This document shows positions 45,825 through 52,758 of a DNA stretch of 64,000 nucleotides, in pieces. The position numbers and the translations under genes were made by a program. Every line of letters begins with the position of its first letter. Position 1 is the stretch's first letter. The notes beneath the pieces were generated by a model. It ran no database searches. It had not been told where the DNA came from and saw only the letters and a program-made list of their open reading frames with translations. Source of the stretch: Thermoleophilia bacterium (GTDB lineage Bacteria > Actinomycetota > Thermoleophilia > RBG-16-64-13); contig JAOSKU010000001.1 of assembly GCA_027493445.1 (NCBI GenBank), positions 620,001 to 684,000 of the forward strand. Direction: 5' to 3'.

Positions 45825-46295
45825 TCACTCCTCCAGAGGCTCCAGATACGCTAGCTTGAACTTGCCGATCTGCACCTCGTCCCCATCGCTGAGATGGTGG
45901 CGTTCGACCCGGCGGCGGTTCACATAGGTCCCGTTCAGGCTGTTCAGGTCTTCGACCACAAAGCCCGTGGCGTCCCTGATCACCCGGGCGTGGTGCCGGG
46001 AGACCGTTACGTCGTCGAGAAAGAGATGGCTCTCCGGGTTGCGGCCGATGGTCAACAGGTCCGCGTCCAGAGGAATCTCCTCGCCCTCGCGGCCCCCGCC
46101 GGCACGGATGAGAAGGGTGGGGATGAAACGCGGTGCCTCCACGCGCGGCCCCGCAGCTGCGGCCTCCTCAGTGGACGCGGGAGCGTAGGTGACCGTCGTC
46201 TCCGCCGGGTCGGCGTGAACCAGGCGGCTACCGCAGCGGCTGCAGAAGTTGGCGTCCACATGGTTCTCGAAGCCGCACTTGGCGCAGACGATCAT
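45825..46295 (-). CDS. garA: GarA/OdhI-like FHA protein with N-terminal zinc ribbon
   Basis: A 156-residue protein. Residues 1-25 form a zinc ribbon (CAKCG and CSRCG). Residues 32-34 are ETT, in AETTVTYAPAST, echoing the phosphorylated ETTS motif of mycobacterial GarA. Residues 70-150 form an FHA domain (LTIGRNPESHLFLDDVTVSR; HHARVIRD; LNSLNGTYVNRRRV). GarA/OdhI, when unphosphorylated, bind 2-oxoglutarate dehydrogenase and glutamate metabolism enzymes; phosphorylation by a Ser/Thr kinase closes the FHA domain on its own tail. The zinc ribbon is not in GarA itself. It overlaps the preceding gene by 4 nt and precedes ftsR by 7 nt. Confidence 0.82.
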   Translation of the reverse strand: MIVCAKCGFENHVDANFCSRCGSRLVHADPAETTVTYAPASTEEAAAAGPRVEAPRFIPTLLIRAGGGREGEEIPLDADLLTIGRNPESHLFLDDVTVSRHHARVIRDATGFVVEDLNSLNGTYVNRRRVERHHLSDGDEVQIGKFKLAYLEPLEE

Positions 46296-46582
46296 GCGTC
46301 GTCCCTTCCGGGAAGGCCTGTCAGCCGGCGGTAGTCCTCGAATTCAGCGGCGATCTCGTCTTCGATCTTGCGGATGGTCTCGGGGTTCTCGAGAAGCCGG
46401 GCGCGATCGTCCGCGTCGGTATTGTTGCGCACGTACGGATCGTTCAAGACGTCGTCGAAGTCTCGGCCTTTCTGAAGCTCTGTCACCAGGTACCGCACGA
46501 CCCGCTCCTCACGCACGCCTTCCGAGAGATCCTGGAAAAGGGCCTGCACTCCCCGCACTACACGATCGATCCTCTCACCCAT
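46292..46582 (-). CDS. Hypothetical protein between rsiG-like and garA-like genes
   Basis: A 96-residue acidic, all-helical protein, starting MGERIDRVVRGVQALFQDLS and containing ELQKGRDFDDVLNDPYVRNN. No cysteines, membrane segment or motif that I recognise. The start lies 18 nt after the rsiG-like gene, and the stop overlaps the garA-like ATG (ATGA). Tight coupling with two signalling genes suggests a regulatory partner, but no function can be assigned. Confidence 0.75.
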   Translation of the reverse strand: MGERIDRVVRGVQALFQDLSEGVREERVVRYLVTELQKGRDFDDVLNDPYVRNNTDADDRARLLENPETIRKIEDEIAAEFEDYRRLTGLPGRDDA

Positions 46583-46600
46583 GACGACCCCTTTTCCGCT

Positions 46601-46882
46601 CTACTCCTGCTCTTCCGCCGGGAGCCCACGCGAACTCAAGATCGCGCTCAGCCTCTCCACGTCTCCTTCCCCGAACAGACTCTGCCCTGAACCATGCTTG
46701 TCGCGGAGCCGGCGGACCATCTCGGCCCTTAGGATGTCGAGCTTGGCATGGATAATGCGTCGCTTCTTTGAGATCTCGTGCTCCTCCACCCGCAAGGAGT
46801 CGGCGAGCGCTTTCAGCTCGTTGTCGGTGTAGGATTGGATGTCGACCAGAAGATCGAACGAAGTGTCATGATGCCCGTCCAT
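46601..46882 (-). CDS. rsiG: RsiG-like putative c-di-GMP-responsive anti-sigma factor (single-motif)
   Basis: A 93-residue helical protein. Residues 34-49 fit the RsiG c-di-GMP-binding pattern E-x3-S-x2-R-x3-Q-x3-D at every spacing: E34, S38, R41, H45, D49, with H in place of Q. The segment continues ILRAEMVRRLRDKHG. RsiG of Streptomyces holds two such motifs, whereas Rubrobacter RsiG is a small single-motif protein that dimerises, binds c-di-GMP and controls a WhiG sigma factor governing type IV pili. The size and motif here match the small type. The gene has a strong promoter with a leaderless start. The name is from motif and length only. Confidence 0.65.
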   Translation of the reverse strand: MDGHHDTSFDLLVDIQSYTDNELKALADSLRVEEHEISKKRRIIHAKLDILRAEMVRRLRDKHGSGQSLFGEGDVERLSAILSSRGLPAEEQE

Positions 46883-46888
46883 GATGCC

Positions 46889-46930
46889 AGTATATCCCCC
46901 TCGGGTTGAACCTTCAACCTCAACTAGAGG
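46889..46930 (-). promoter_or_regulatory. Promoter and inverted-repeat operator of the rsiG-garA-ftsR-apt run
   Basis: On the minus strand TTGAAG, a 17-nt spacer and TATACT (46889-46894) precede the rsiG-like ATG (46880-46882) by 6 nt, predicting a leaderless mRNA. The palindrome GGTTGAA-CC-TTCAACC (46904-46919) covers the -35, and a partial dyad CCTCAACTAGAGG lies next to it. This is a good candidate operator, possibly for the MerR-type protein in the same run. Confidence 0.6.
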
Positions 46931-46954
46931 TATGTTTCGATTATCCCATCAAAA

Positions 46955-46989
46955 CCATGAGAGCAGGCCCGACGAGCCTGCTCTCATGG
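46955..46989 (-). terminator. Rho-independent terminator of gcvH
   Basis: A perfect 14-bp stem, CCATGAGAGCAGGC with GCCTGCTCTCATGG, loop of 7 nt, followed on the minus strand by TTTT. It lies 28 nt after the gcvH stop and just upstream of the rsiG-like promoter. Confidence 0.85.
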
Positions 46990-47017
46990 TCAACTCGAGG
47001 TTGTGGGCAGCGAAGGA

Positions 47018-47404
47018 CTAGTCCTCCTCCCCCGCCACCATCTCCTCGTAGTCTTCCGCCGACATGAGGTCGTCGATCTCGGAGGGATCGCTGAGCTTCA
47101 CCTTGATCAGCCAGCCGTTCTCGTACGGGCTCTCGTTGATGGTCTCAGGAGCGTCGATGACCTCCTCGTTGACCTCGACGATGGCCCCACTGAGGGGAGC
47201 GTAGACGTCCGAGACGGCCTTCACCGACTCGACCTCAGCGTACGAAGCACCTGCCGACACCTCGGTGCCCACTTCAGGGAGCTCGATGTAGACGATGTCA
47301 CCGAGGGACTCCTGTGCATAGTCCGTGATGCCGAAGACGGCGACCTCGCCCTCGATCCGCGCCCAGTCATGCTCCTTGTGGTACTTCAGACTCTTGGGAT
47401 TCAC
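47018..47404 (-). CDS. gcvH: Glycine cleavage system H protein
   Basis: A 128-residue lipoyl carrier. The lipoylation site is K62 in YAEVESVKAVSDVYAP, preceded by LGDIVYIELPEVGTEV, and the C-terminus GWLIKVKLSDPSEIDDL is standard. Start GTG 47404 has AAAGGAGCG on the minus strand. The protein shuttles the aminomethyl group between P, T and L proteins; none of these is in the window. The gcvH-garA-ftsR proximity is an actinobacterial hallmark. Confidence 0.97.
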   Translation of the reverse strand: MNPKSLKYHKEHDWARIEGEVAVFGITDYAQESLGDIVYIELPEVGTEVSAGASYAEVESVKAVSDVYAPLSGAIVEVNEEVIDAPETINESPYENGWLIKVKLSDPSEIDDLMSAEDYEEMVAGEED

Positions 47405-47439
47405 GTCCGCTCCTTTCTCGCCAGGCGTGGCTGGCAGTC

Positions 47440-47448
47440 ACTATAGCA
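47440..47448 (-). promoter_or_regulatory. Extended -10 promoter of gcvH
   Basis: On the minus strand TGCTATAGT contains TATAGT (47440-47445) with a TGn extension, about 36 nt upstream of the gcvH GTG. Confidence 0.45.
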
Positions 47449-47483
47449 CAGGGTCTACTGCCCTCATTCGGGCCCGTGGGCTC

Positions 47484-47816
47484 TCAACTTCCCTCGTGTG
47501 CGCAGCCGTAATGCGCCTCCAGCAGCAGCCCTTCGACGCTACGTGTGATGGTGGTGGGGAAGCCGGCCGTTTCCTCGTCGCGGCCGCCATGGAAGGTAAA
47601 AAGTCCGCTCGAGATGTGCAGCATCTCGAAGAAGGCCGGTTCACCTTCCGCCCCGCCTTCCATCGCCGCATGTGTGAGCCGTCCGTCGCTGAGCACGAGC
47701 ACCCCACCTGGAGTCAGACCCCGGTCGAGCATCAGTACGCCCGATTTCTTGCCCATGACCAGGACCTGCAGCAACTCCGCCAGCCCGAACTCCTCCAGAT
47801 CGCCCGACAGACCCAC
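47484..47816 (-). CDS. DUF4388/PATAN domain protein
   Basis: A 110-residue single-domain PATAN protein: MGLSGDLEEFGLAELLQVLV at the start, then SGVLMLDRGLTPGGVLVLSDGRLTHA, the beta-rich core seen in DUF4388, then FFEMLHISSGLFTFHGG. GTG 47816 follows GGAGGAG on the minus strand. It faces away from the roadblock gene (47966), with which it shares a 149-nt intergenic region. PATAN domains in Myxococcus and cyanobacteria act with Mgl-type GTPases and pilus-control regulators. Confidence 0.8.
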   Translation of the reverse strand: MGLSGDLEEFGLAELLQVLVMGKKSGVLMLDRGLTPGGVLVLSDGRLTHAAMEGGAEGEPAFFEMLHISSGLFTFHGGRDEETAGFPTTITRSVEGLLLEAHYGCAHEGS

Positions 47817-47917
47817 CGTGCTCTTCTCCTCCCCTCGACGGCCGGACGGATTCTACCAACCCCCGTCCGCCCTGGAAAGCCCCTGGGCGTCCATGGCGCG
47901 GGGCGATGTCGCTTTGT

Positions 47918-47923
47918 TATACT
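47918..47923 (+). promoter_or_regulatory. -10 element of the roadblock-mglA pair
   Basis: TATACT, 43 nt before the TTG start, between divergent genes. No clear -35. Confidence 0.4.
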
Positions 47924-47965
47924 TCGCGGTACGCCTCGGGCTTACTGCAGCGCTAGGAGGGCATC

Positions 47966-48457
47966 TTGGCTCGTCGGAAGGGGCTCGTGATCAGTGACCG
48001 CCAGATGCGGCTGGTCGACGAGATCCTGAACAAGCTCCGAGAGGTGAGCGGCTCGCGCTTCATCGCCCTCGTCTCCACGAGCGGGCAACCGATCACCACC
48101 TCGGCGGCTGAGGAACATCCCGATACGTTGTCGCTGGCCTCGCTCGCCGCGGGTTCTTTCGCTGCCACCCAGCAGCTGGCCGAGGTTCTGGAAGAGCGGG
48201 AGTTCACCCTCCTCTTCCACGAAGGCCGGGAGTCGAACCTGCACGTGGCCCAGGTGACCGACCAGGTGCTCCTCGTCATCACCTTCGGGCGCGAGACCCA
48301 GGTGGGCAAGGTAAGGCTCTACACGGGGCGGGCGGTCGAGGTGCTCAAGCCCGTCTTCTCGGCCGTGGACGAAGAGGAGGAGGCCCTCATCATCGACGAC
48401 GACTACTCGTTGCTCGCCGACGAAGCCATCGACGATCTGTTCGCCGGCATGGAGTGA
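47966..48457 (+). CDS. mglB: Roadblock/LC7 domain protein (MglB-like)
   Basis: A 163-residue protein starting at TTG 47966, with TAGGAGG 6 nt upstream. Residues 15-120 are a roadblock/LC7 fold (LVDEILNKLREVSGSRFIAL; VSTSGQPITTSAAEEHPDTL; SLASLAAGSFAATQQLAEVL). The acidic tail (VDEEEEALIIDDDYSLLADE) is unusually long. MglB-type roadblock dimers are the GAPs of MglA. The gene is 4 nt upstream of mglA. The name is given from the pairing. Confidence 0.85.
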   Translation: MARRKGLVISDRQMRLVDEILNKLREVSGSRFIALVSTSGQPITTSAAEEHPDTLSLASLAAGSFAATQQLAEVLEEREFTLLFHEGRESNLHVAQVTDQVLLVITFGRETQVGKVRLYTGRAVEVLKPVFSAVDEEEEALIIDDDYSLLADEAIDDLFAGME

Positions 48458-48461
48458 CGCG

Positions 48462-49046
48462 GTGCCACTGATCAACTTCGCCGCTCGGGAGATCAACTAC
48501 AAGATCGTGTACTACGGTTGCGGGTTGTGCGGCAAGACCACAAACATCCAGTACATCCACAAGAAGGTCAACCCCACCGCCCGCGGCAAGCTGGTCAGCA
48601 TCGCCACGGAGGAGGAGCGAACCCTCTACTTCGACTTCCTGCCTCTGTCCTTGGGCACCGTCAAGGGGATGAAGACCCGCTTCCACCTGTACACGGTCCC
48701 GGGGCAGTCCTACTACAACGCTTCCCGCAGGCTGGTGCTGCAAGGCGTCGACGGTGTTGTCTTCGTGGCCGATAGCCAGGTCACCAGGCTCGATGAGAAC
48801 GTGGAGAGCTACCTGAACCTCTGGGATAACCTCATCGAGCAGGGTGACGACCTGACCAAGTTGGGCTTCGTGATCCAGCTCAACAAACGCGACCTCACCG
48901 ACATCTTCTCGGCCGAGGATCTCAAGGATCTCCTGAACCACACGTCGTCTCCGGTGACCGAGGCCTGCGCCCTCACTGGCATGGGAGTCTTCGAGAGCCT
49001 CAAGATCATCTGCAAACAGGTGATCGCCAAGACCGGTCAGAGCTGA
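48462..49046 (+). CDS. mglA: MglA-like small Ras-family GTPase
   Basis: A 194-residue bacterial small GTPase. The P-loop is YYGCGLCGKTTN (residues 19-26), the switch region includes RTLYFDFLPLSLG, with the MglA-type intervening beta strand, G3 is HLYTVPGQSYYN, and the guanine specificity motif is QLNKRDL. MglA sets front-rear polarity for type IV pili and gliding in Myxococcus and pilus function in Thermus. GTG 48462. T4P motor genes are 5 kb away on the same strand. Confidence 0.93.
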   Translation: MPLINFAAREINYKIVYYGCGLCGKTTNIQYIHKKVNPTARGKLVSIATEEERTLYFDFLPLSLGTVKGMKTRFHLYTVPGQSYYNASRRLVLQGVDGVVFVADSQVTRLDENVESYLNLWDNLIEQGDDLTKLGFVIQLNKRDLTDIFSAEDLKDLLNHTSSPVTEACALTGMGVFESLKIICKQVIAKTGQS

Positions 49047-49077
49047 CTCCGGCGCCGCCGGGCGGCCGTGCCTAACT

Positions 49078-49101
49078 CGAAGTTTTCGACCGAAAACTTC
49101 G
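49078..49101 (+). terminator. Bidirectional hairpin between mglA and vanW
   Basis: CGAAGTTTTCG-AC-CGAAAACTTCG is a perfect 11-bp palindrome lying 31 nt after the mglA stop and 2 nt from the convergent vanW stop. Its T4/A4 runs lie inside the stem. Confidence 0.6.
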
Positions 49102-49103
49102 GC

Positions 49104-50843
49104 CTAGCCTCCCACGCGCACGATGTAGTCCTTGGGCTCGTACCGACTCTCGAACGAGTCCCGGAACAGCACGGCTCCACCGGCCTGTGAGACGGTGCGG
49201 GTCACCTCCACAGCTCGTCCGCTGACGCCCGCCTCGAGGGGCGAGGTCGTACCTGAGGCCATGGCCGGGTCACGCAAGCGCCGGGGCCTTTCGGCTGTGC
49301 TGGGTGGCCCGACGAAGTCGTGGAAGGACGTGGTCTGGTAGGTCACCACGCGGTCCCACTCGGCGGCGGCCAGCGATACGGTCACCGAGCGCTCGTCGGC
49401 GCGAACGGTGACCAGGAGCATCTCACCGGAATCGTTGCGGAACTTGAGGTCAGTGGTTCCGTAGGAGACGGTGGCGTCACGGCCCACCGGGTAGTGGTCG
49501 ATGTAGAAGGAGTGGGGCTTTCGCTCGACCACGGGCAGGCCGGCGAAGAACACCGCGTTGAAGAGCGTCGTCGAGACCTGACAGATCCCCCCGCCCACGC
49601 CCGGGGTGAGGGCGCCGTCGCGGATGACCGGAGCCTCGTCGAACCCGGCCGCCTTGGTGCGCGGCCCCACGGTTTGGTTGAATGAGAACGTCTGCCCCGG
49701 CCGGACGATGGTGCCGTCGAGGATGGCGGCCACCTGCTGGATATTGTGCACCCGCGCCTGGTTCGCCGGGCTGAAGTAGGTTGTGAAGCTGGCGATTTCA
49801 TGGCGCACACCCAACTGCTCCGCGTCCTCGGTGCTCAGCTTGGGAGCGGCCCGGGTGGTCGCGAGCGCGACGTAGCGGCGGGAAGGGTCGACTGCGGCTC
49901 GGGCCAACCCGGTGAGCACCGCGTCCCACTCGAGCTGGGTGCCGTCCCGGCTCGGCTCCACCGTGAAGCTCTTGTCCCCCACCGCCGGCACGATAACCGC
50001 ATCCACGGCCGGCTCCTGGACGGGGGCCAGCACCTTCTCAAGCAGTTCGCGGGCCTCGGGAGTGTCGAAAGTCAGGGGCAGACCGGAAGCGAGGCCGTTT
50101 GGGTTCACCGCAGCCACGGCGCTCAGTTGCTCGGGGATGAGCGTGAAGCGGTGCTCCTGGTACCCGAGGGTCACCGGCGCGCCGAAAGCCACTCGGGCCA
50201 ATCGGAGGGCGCGCAGGGCGTCCTCGGTGGTCACGGCGGGAGGAATCTCGCGCAGGGGAACCTCCACTCGGGACTCGCCCGCCTGGACTGCCCGTAGCAC
50301 AGCCGCGGCGAAGGTTTCCCGGTCGAGCACCAGCCCGGTCTCGGCGGCCACCGCCTTGGGTCCGTCGACCGTCAGTGTGAGTCGGGCATCCCGCGCGAGC
50401 CGCTCGTAGCGCAGGGCCACCTCGTCAGCGAAGGAGGACCAGACGGCCTCGTCCAGGTAGAACACGGCCTCCACCTGCCTGCGCGCCCTCCACAAGCTGA
50501 GCCGTTGGCGAACCCGATCCGGCCAGGACCCGCTGCGACCCTGCGCCCAGGCGGCTGCAACCGTGGCCTCCACGTCGGCGATGACACCCGTCTCGGCTGG
50601 GACCGCCTCCAAGAGGATCTTGCTCGCTCCCGACGTCACCGACAGGGGGGCCATTATCAGGTCCGTGATCCGCGAGCGGAGCACGTCCGTGGCTGCCGTG
50701 CGATCGAGCCCGCCGAGGTCGACGCCCAGGGCGCCGACGCCCCGGTGGATCACACCTCTGGAAAGCAGGAGGTCGGCCATCGGAGCGGAACCCAGCGCAA
50801 GCAGCGCGAGGACCGCTACGAGAACGAAGGCTCTCCGCCGCAT
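49104..50843 (-). CDS. VanW-family protein with peptidoglycan-binding-like domains
   Basis: A 579-residue exported protein. The start ATG 50843 (RRRAFVLVAVLALLALGSAP) gives a signal or anchor helix, with AAGGAGAA on the minus strand. Residues 80-320 contain two PG_binding_4 (YoaR-like) domains. Residues 365-500 hold the VanW domain with PGQTFSFNQTVGPRT and GVGGGICQVSTTLFNAVFFA, its cysteine motif. A C-terminal G5-like or beta region follows. Function is unknown beyond envelope association; despite the name it does not imply vancomycin resistance. Confidence 0.88.
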   Translation of the reverse strand: MRRRAFVLVAVLALLALGSAPMADLLLSRGVIHRGVGALGVDLGGLDRTAATDVLRSRITDLIMAPLSVTSGASKILLEAVPAETGVIADVEATVAAAWAQGRSGSWPDRVRQRLSLWRARRQVEAVFYLDEAVWSSFADEVALRYERLARDARLTLTVDGPKAVAAETGLVLDRETFAAAVLRAVQAGESRVEVPLREIPPAVTTEDALRALRLARVAFGAPVTLGYQEHRFTLIPEQLSAVAAVNPNGLASGLPLTFDTPEARELLEKVLAPVQEPAVDAVIVPAVGDKSFTVEPSRDGTQLEWDAVLTGLARAAVDPSRRYVALATTRAAPKLSTEDAEQLGVRHEIASFTTYFSPANQARVHNIQQVAAILDGTIVRPGQTFSFNQTVGPRTKAAGFDEAPVIRDGALTPGVGGGICQVSTTLFNAVFFAGLPVVERKPHSFYIDHYPVGRDATVSYGTTDLKFRNDSGEMLLVTVRADERSVTVSLAAAEWDRVVTYQTTSFHDFVGPPSTAERPRRLRDPAMASGTTSPLEAGVSGRAVEVTRTVSQAGGAVLFRDSFESRYEPKDYIVRVGG

Positions 50844-50868
50844 CGCTCGATTCTCCTTGCCGTTCAGA

Positions 50869-51555
50869 TCACTCGGCCTTCGCTGCGTAGATGAACCGGG
50901 GATTCGTCTGCGCGGGAGGGGCACTTACTGAATCGACGCTTTGGATCTCGACCTTGACTCCCGGTCGCTGCTCCAGGCTGGGGACCACGCCTCCGGCCAT
51001 GACCAGAGACGAGATCAGATCCGACGGAGAGCCTACCACCTCGATCGTGTACGGTAGGGTCAACGGGACCCCGGACAAGGTCATCCCGTCCGATGCGTTG
51101 CCGAAAGCCGTGCGGAGGCCGGCGCGGAGGCCATTCACGACCACGGCCTCTCCCCCGGCCGAACGCAGCTCGTTGATGAGCTGGGTCAGGTCGTAGGCCT
51201 CGAGCTCACCATTGACGTCGTGCACGGTGAGCCGCACGCCCGGACCCTGGGCGGGCACGACGCCGGTGACCACCCGCAGCTCTTCGAGCATGCGCTTCTG
51301 CTCGGCGATCATGGAGACGTCAGACTCGCCCGTGTAACGGCCGGACATGAGTCGCAGACTGAGATCGGCCCACTCCTCCTGCAGGCGGTCGGTCTCCTGG
51401 TTCAGATGGCCTACCAGGGCGGTCAACTCTTCGAGGCTGCGCGCTTCCAAGTCGCCAGGGAGCCCGTCCTGCACACGCAGTTGCGTAGCCAGCAGGAAGC
51501 CCAGGATGGCGAACGTGATGAAGAGACCCCAGGTCGGACGAACACGAAGCGTCAT
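50869..51555 (-). CDS. DUF881 protein, second of pair
   Basis: A 228-residue protein with an N-terminal membrane helix (GLFITFAILGFLLATQL), a coiled coil (VGHLNQETDRLQEEWADLSL), and the DUF881 domain (GPGVRLTVHDVNGELEAYDL; TQLINELRSAGGEAVVVNGL). ATG 51555 lies 1 nt after the sbp stop. DUF881-sbp-DUF881 occurs in most Gram-positive spore-formers and actinobacteria, near division or phospholipid genes. Function unknown. Confidence 0.9.
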   Translation of the reverse strand: MTLRVRPTWGLFITFAILGFLLATQLRVQDGLPGDLEARSLEELTALVGHLNQETDRLQEEWADLSLRLMSGRYTGESDVSMIAEQKRMLEELRVVTGVVPAQGPGVRLTVHDVNGELEAYDLTQLINELRSAGGEAVVVNGLRAGLRTAFGNASDGMTLSGVPLTLPYTIEVVGSPSDLISSLVMAGGVVPSLEQRPGVKVEIQSVDSVSAPPAQTNPRFIYAAKAE

Positions 51556-51556
51556 G

Positions 51557-51886
51557 TCACTTGAAGACGAGCCGCCGGATGATGGCCAGATTCTGGAAGA
51601 GGCGCACACCGAAAGCGATGACGGCGGCCAGGTAGAGGTTCACTCCCAGCCTGTCTCCGAAGAAGGTGATCAAGGCCGCCAAGATGGTGTTCGACAGGAA
51701 CCCGGTGATGAACAGCCGATCGTTGAAAGTGCGCTCCAGGAGCGCGCGCACGCCGCCCAGGGTGGAGTCGAGCGCCGCCAGCACGGCGATCGAGAGGTAG
51801 CGCGCATACTCCGGAGGCACGTCGTAGCGGATGAGATAGCCGCCCAACACGCCCAGGAGGAGTCCGATCAAGGGAAAATAGATCAT
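51557..51886 (-). CDS. sbp: Small basic protein Sbp (DUF1290)
   Basis: A 109-residue membrane protein with three helices (FPLIGLLLGVLGGYLI; YLSIAVLAALDSTLGGVRAL; FITGFLSNTILAALITFF). The sequence YARYLSIAVLAALDSTLGG is the DUF1290 signature. Its ATG overlaps the stop of the upstream DUF881 gene (ATGA). Linked to DUF881 genes as in mycobacteria (Rv1823-Rv1825) and Bacillus. Role unknown. Confidence 0.93.
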   Translation of the reverse strand: MIYFPLIGLLLGVLGGYLIRYDVPPEYARYLSIAVLAALDSTLGGVRALLERTFNDRLFITGFLSNTILAALITFFGDRLGVNLYLAAVIAFGVRLFQNLAIIRRLVFK

Positions 51887-52665
51887 CCACCGCCCCCTGG
51901 GACGGGGTTCTGATCGATCGACCGCAGCACGCGGGGCGATAGGCTGCCCCGGTAGGCGGGGATCAGCATTTCGTCGGCCGGCGAGGCCGATACTTTCAGA
52001 CCCAGCGTCTTCACGTACTCGTGCAGGAGTAGGGCGGCATCCTGGTCGGCGTCGAGCGCGGCCAGCAGGGCATTGGGGTCGCCCACGGCCGAGATCACGA
52101 AGGGCGAACCCACCCGGGTGCTGTTGACCAGCACCGTCGTCCCCACGCAGCGGATGGCCGACGATTGGACCAGGCGCTCCTCGTTGATGCCGATAGCTTC
52201 GGCGCCTCCCAGCCACAAGGCGTTGGCGATGGCCCGCACGTCGTAGTCGTGGATGATGTAGTTATTGGGGTCGATGGCCCCGTCGGGCGGATGCTGGTTG
52301 TCCGCCAGGGTGACCACCACGCCGGGACCCTTGACGGACACCAGCCCCGCCAGCATGCGCAAACGCTCGAGCTCGGCCGTGTAGCTCTGCGACAACCCGC
52401 GCCGGGCCGCATCCAGGCGTTCCTGGTCGGCGATTTCCTCCCGCAATCGCTGCAGCTCGCCCTCGAGCGCGCCCTTCTTCTGCTCGAGGTTCTCGACGAT
52501 CTGCACCAGCTGCTCGTGTCGGTCACCCGTCGCGGTGGCCGTGCCAACGGTTACGTTCGAGCGGTAGGCGAGGGCCCCCAGGAAGCCGAAAACGAAGAGC
52601 ACGACCGTCAGCGCAAGGTAGTGGGAGCGGAGCGCGGCCAAGACCCCTCCGGAAAGACGCGGCAT
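51883..52665 (-). CDS. DUF881 protein, first of pair
   Basis: A 260-residue protein with one membrane helix (YLALTVVLFVFGFLGALAY), a coiled coil (QLVQIVENLEQKKGALEGEL), and the DUF881 domain (GPGVVVTLADNQHPPDGAID; YDVRAIANALWLGGAEAIGI). The ATG at 52665 precedes it without a strong ribosome binding site. It is separated from the upstream nucleotidyltransferase gene by 93 nt. Confidence 0.9.
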   Translation of the reverse strand: MPRLSGGVLAALRSHYLALTVVLFVFGFLGALAYRSNVTVGTATATGDRHEQLVQIVENLEQKKGALEGELQRLREEIADQERLDAARRGLSQSYTAELERLRMLAGLVSVKGPGVVVTLADNQHPPDGAIDPNNYIIHDYDVRAIANALWLGGAEAIGINEERLVQSSAIRCVGTTVLVNSTRVGSPFVISAVGDPNALLAALDADQDAALLLHEYVKTLGLKVSASPADEMLIPAYRGSLSPRVLRSIDQNPVPGGGG

Positions 52666-52758
52666 TCTGTGAAGAGCTAGGATAGCACGGCCCCCGAAGG
52701 ATCGAAGGAAGGCGTGGGTCTCCGCGTGTGGCGGGCGGGCGACCCGGGGCCCGCTCGC

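Noticed and set aside
48462-50843. Antibiotic resistance implied by the VanW annotation.
   Set aside because: VanW domains are common envelope proteins; no vanA, vanH or vanX genes are present.
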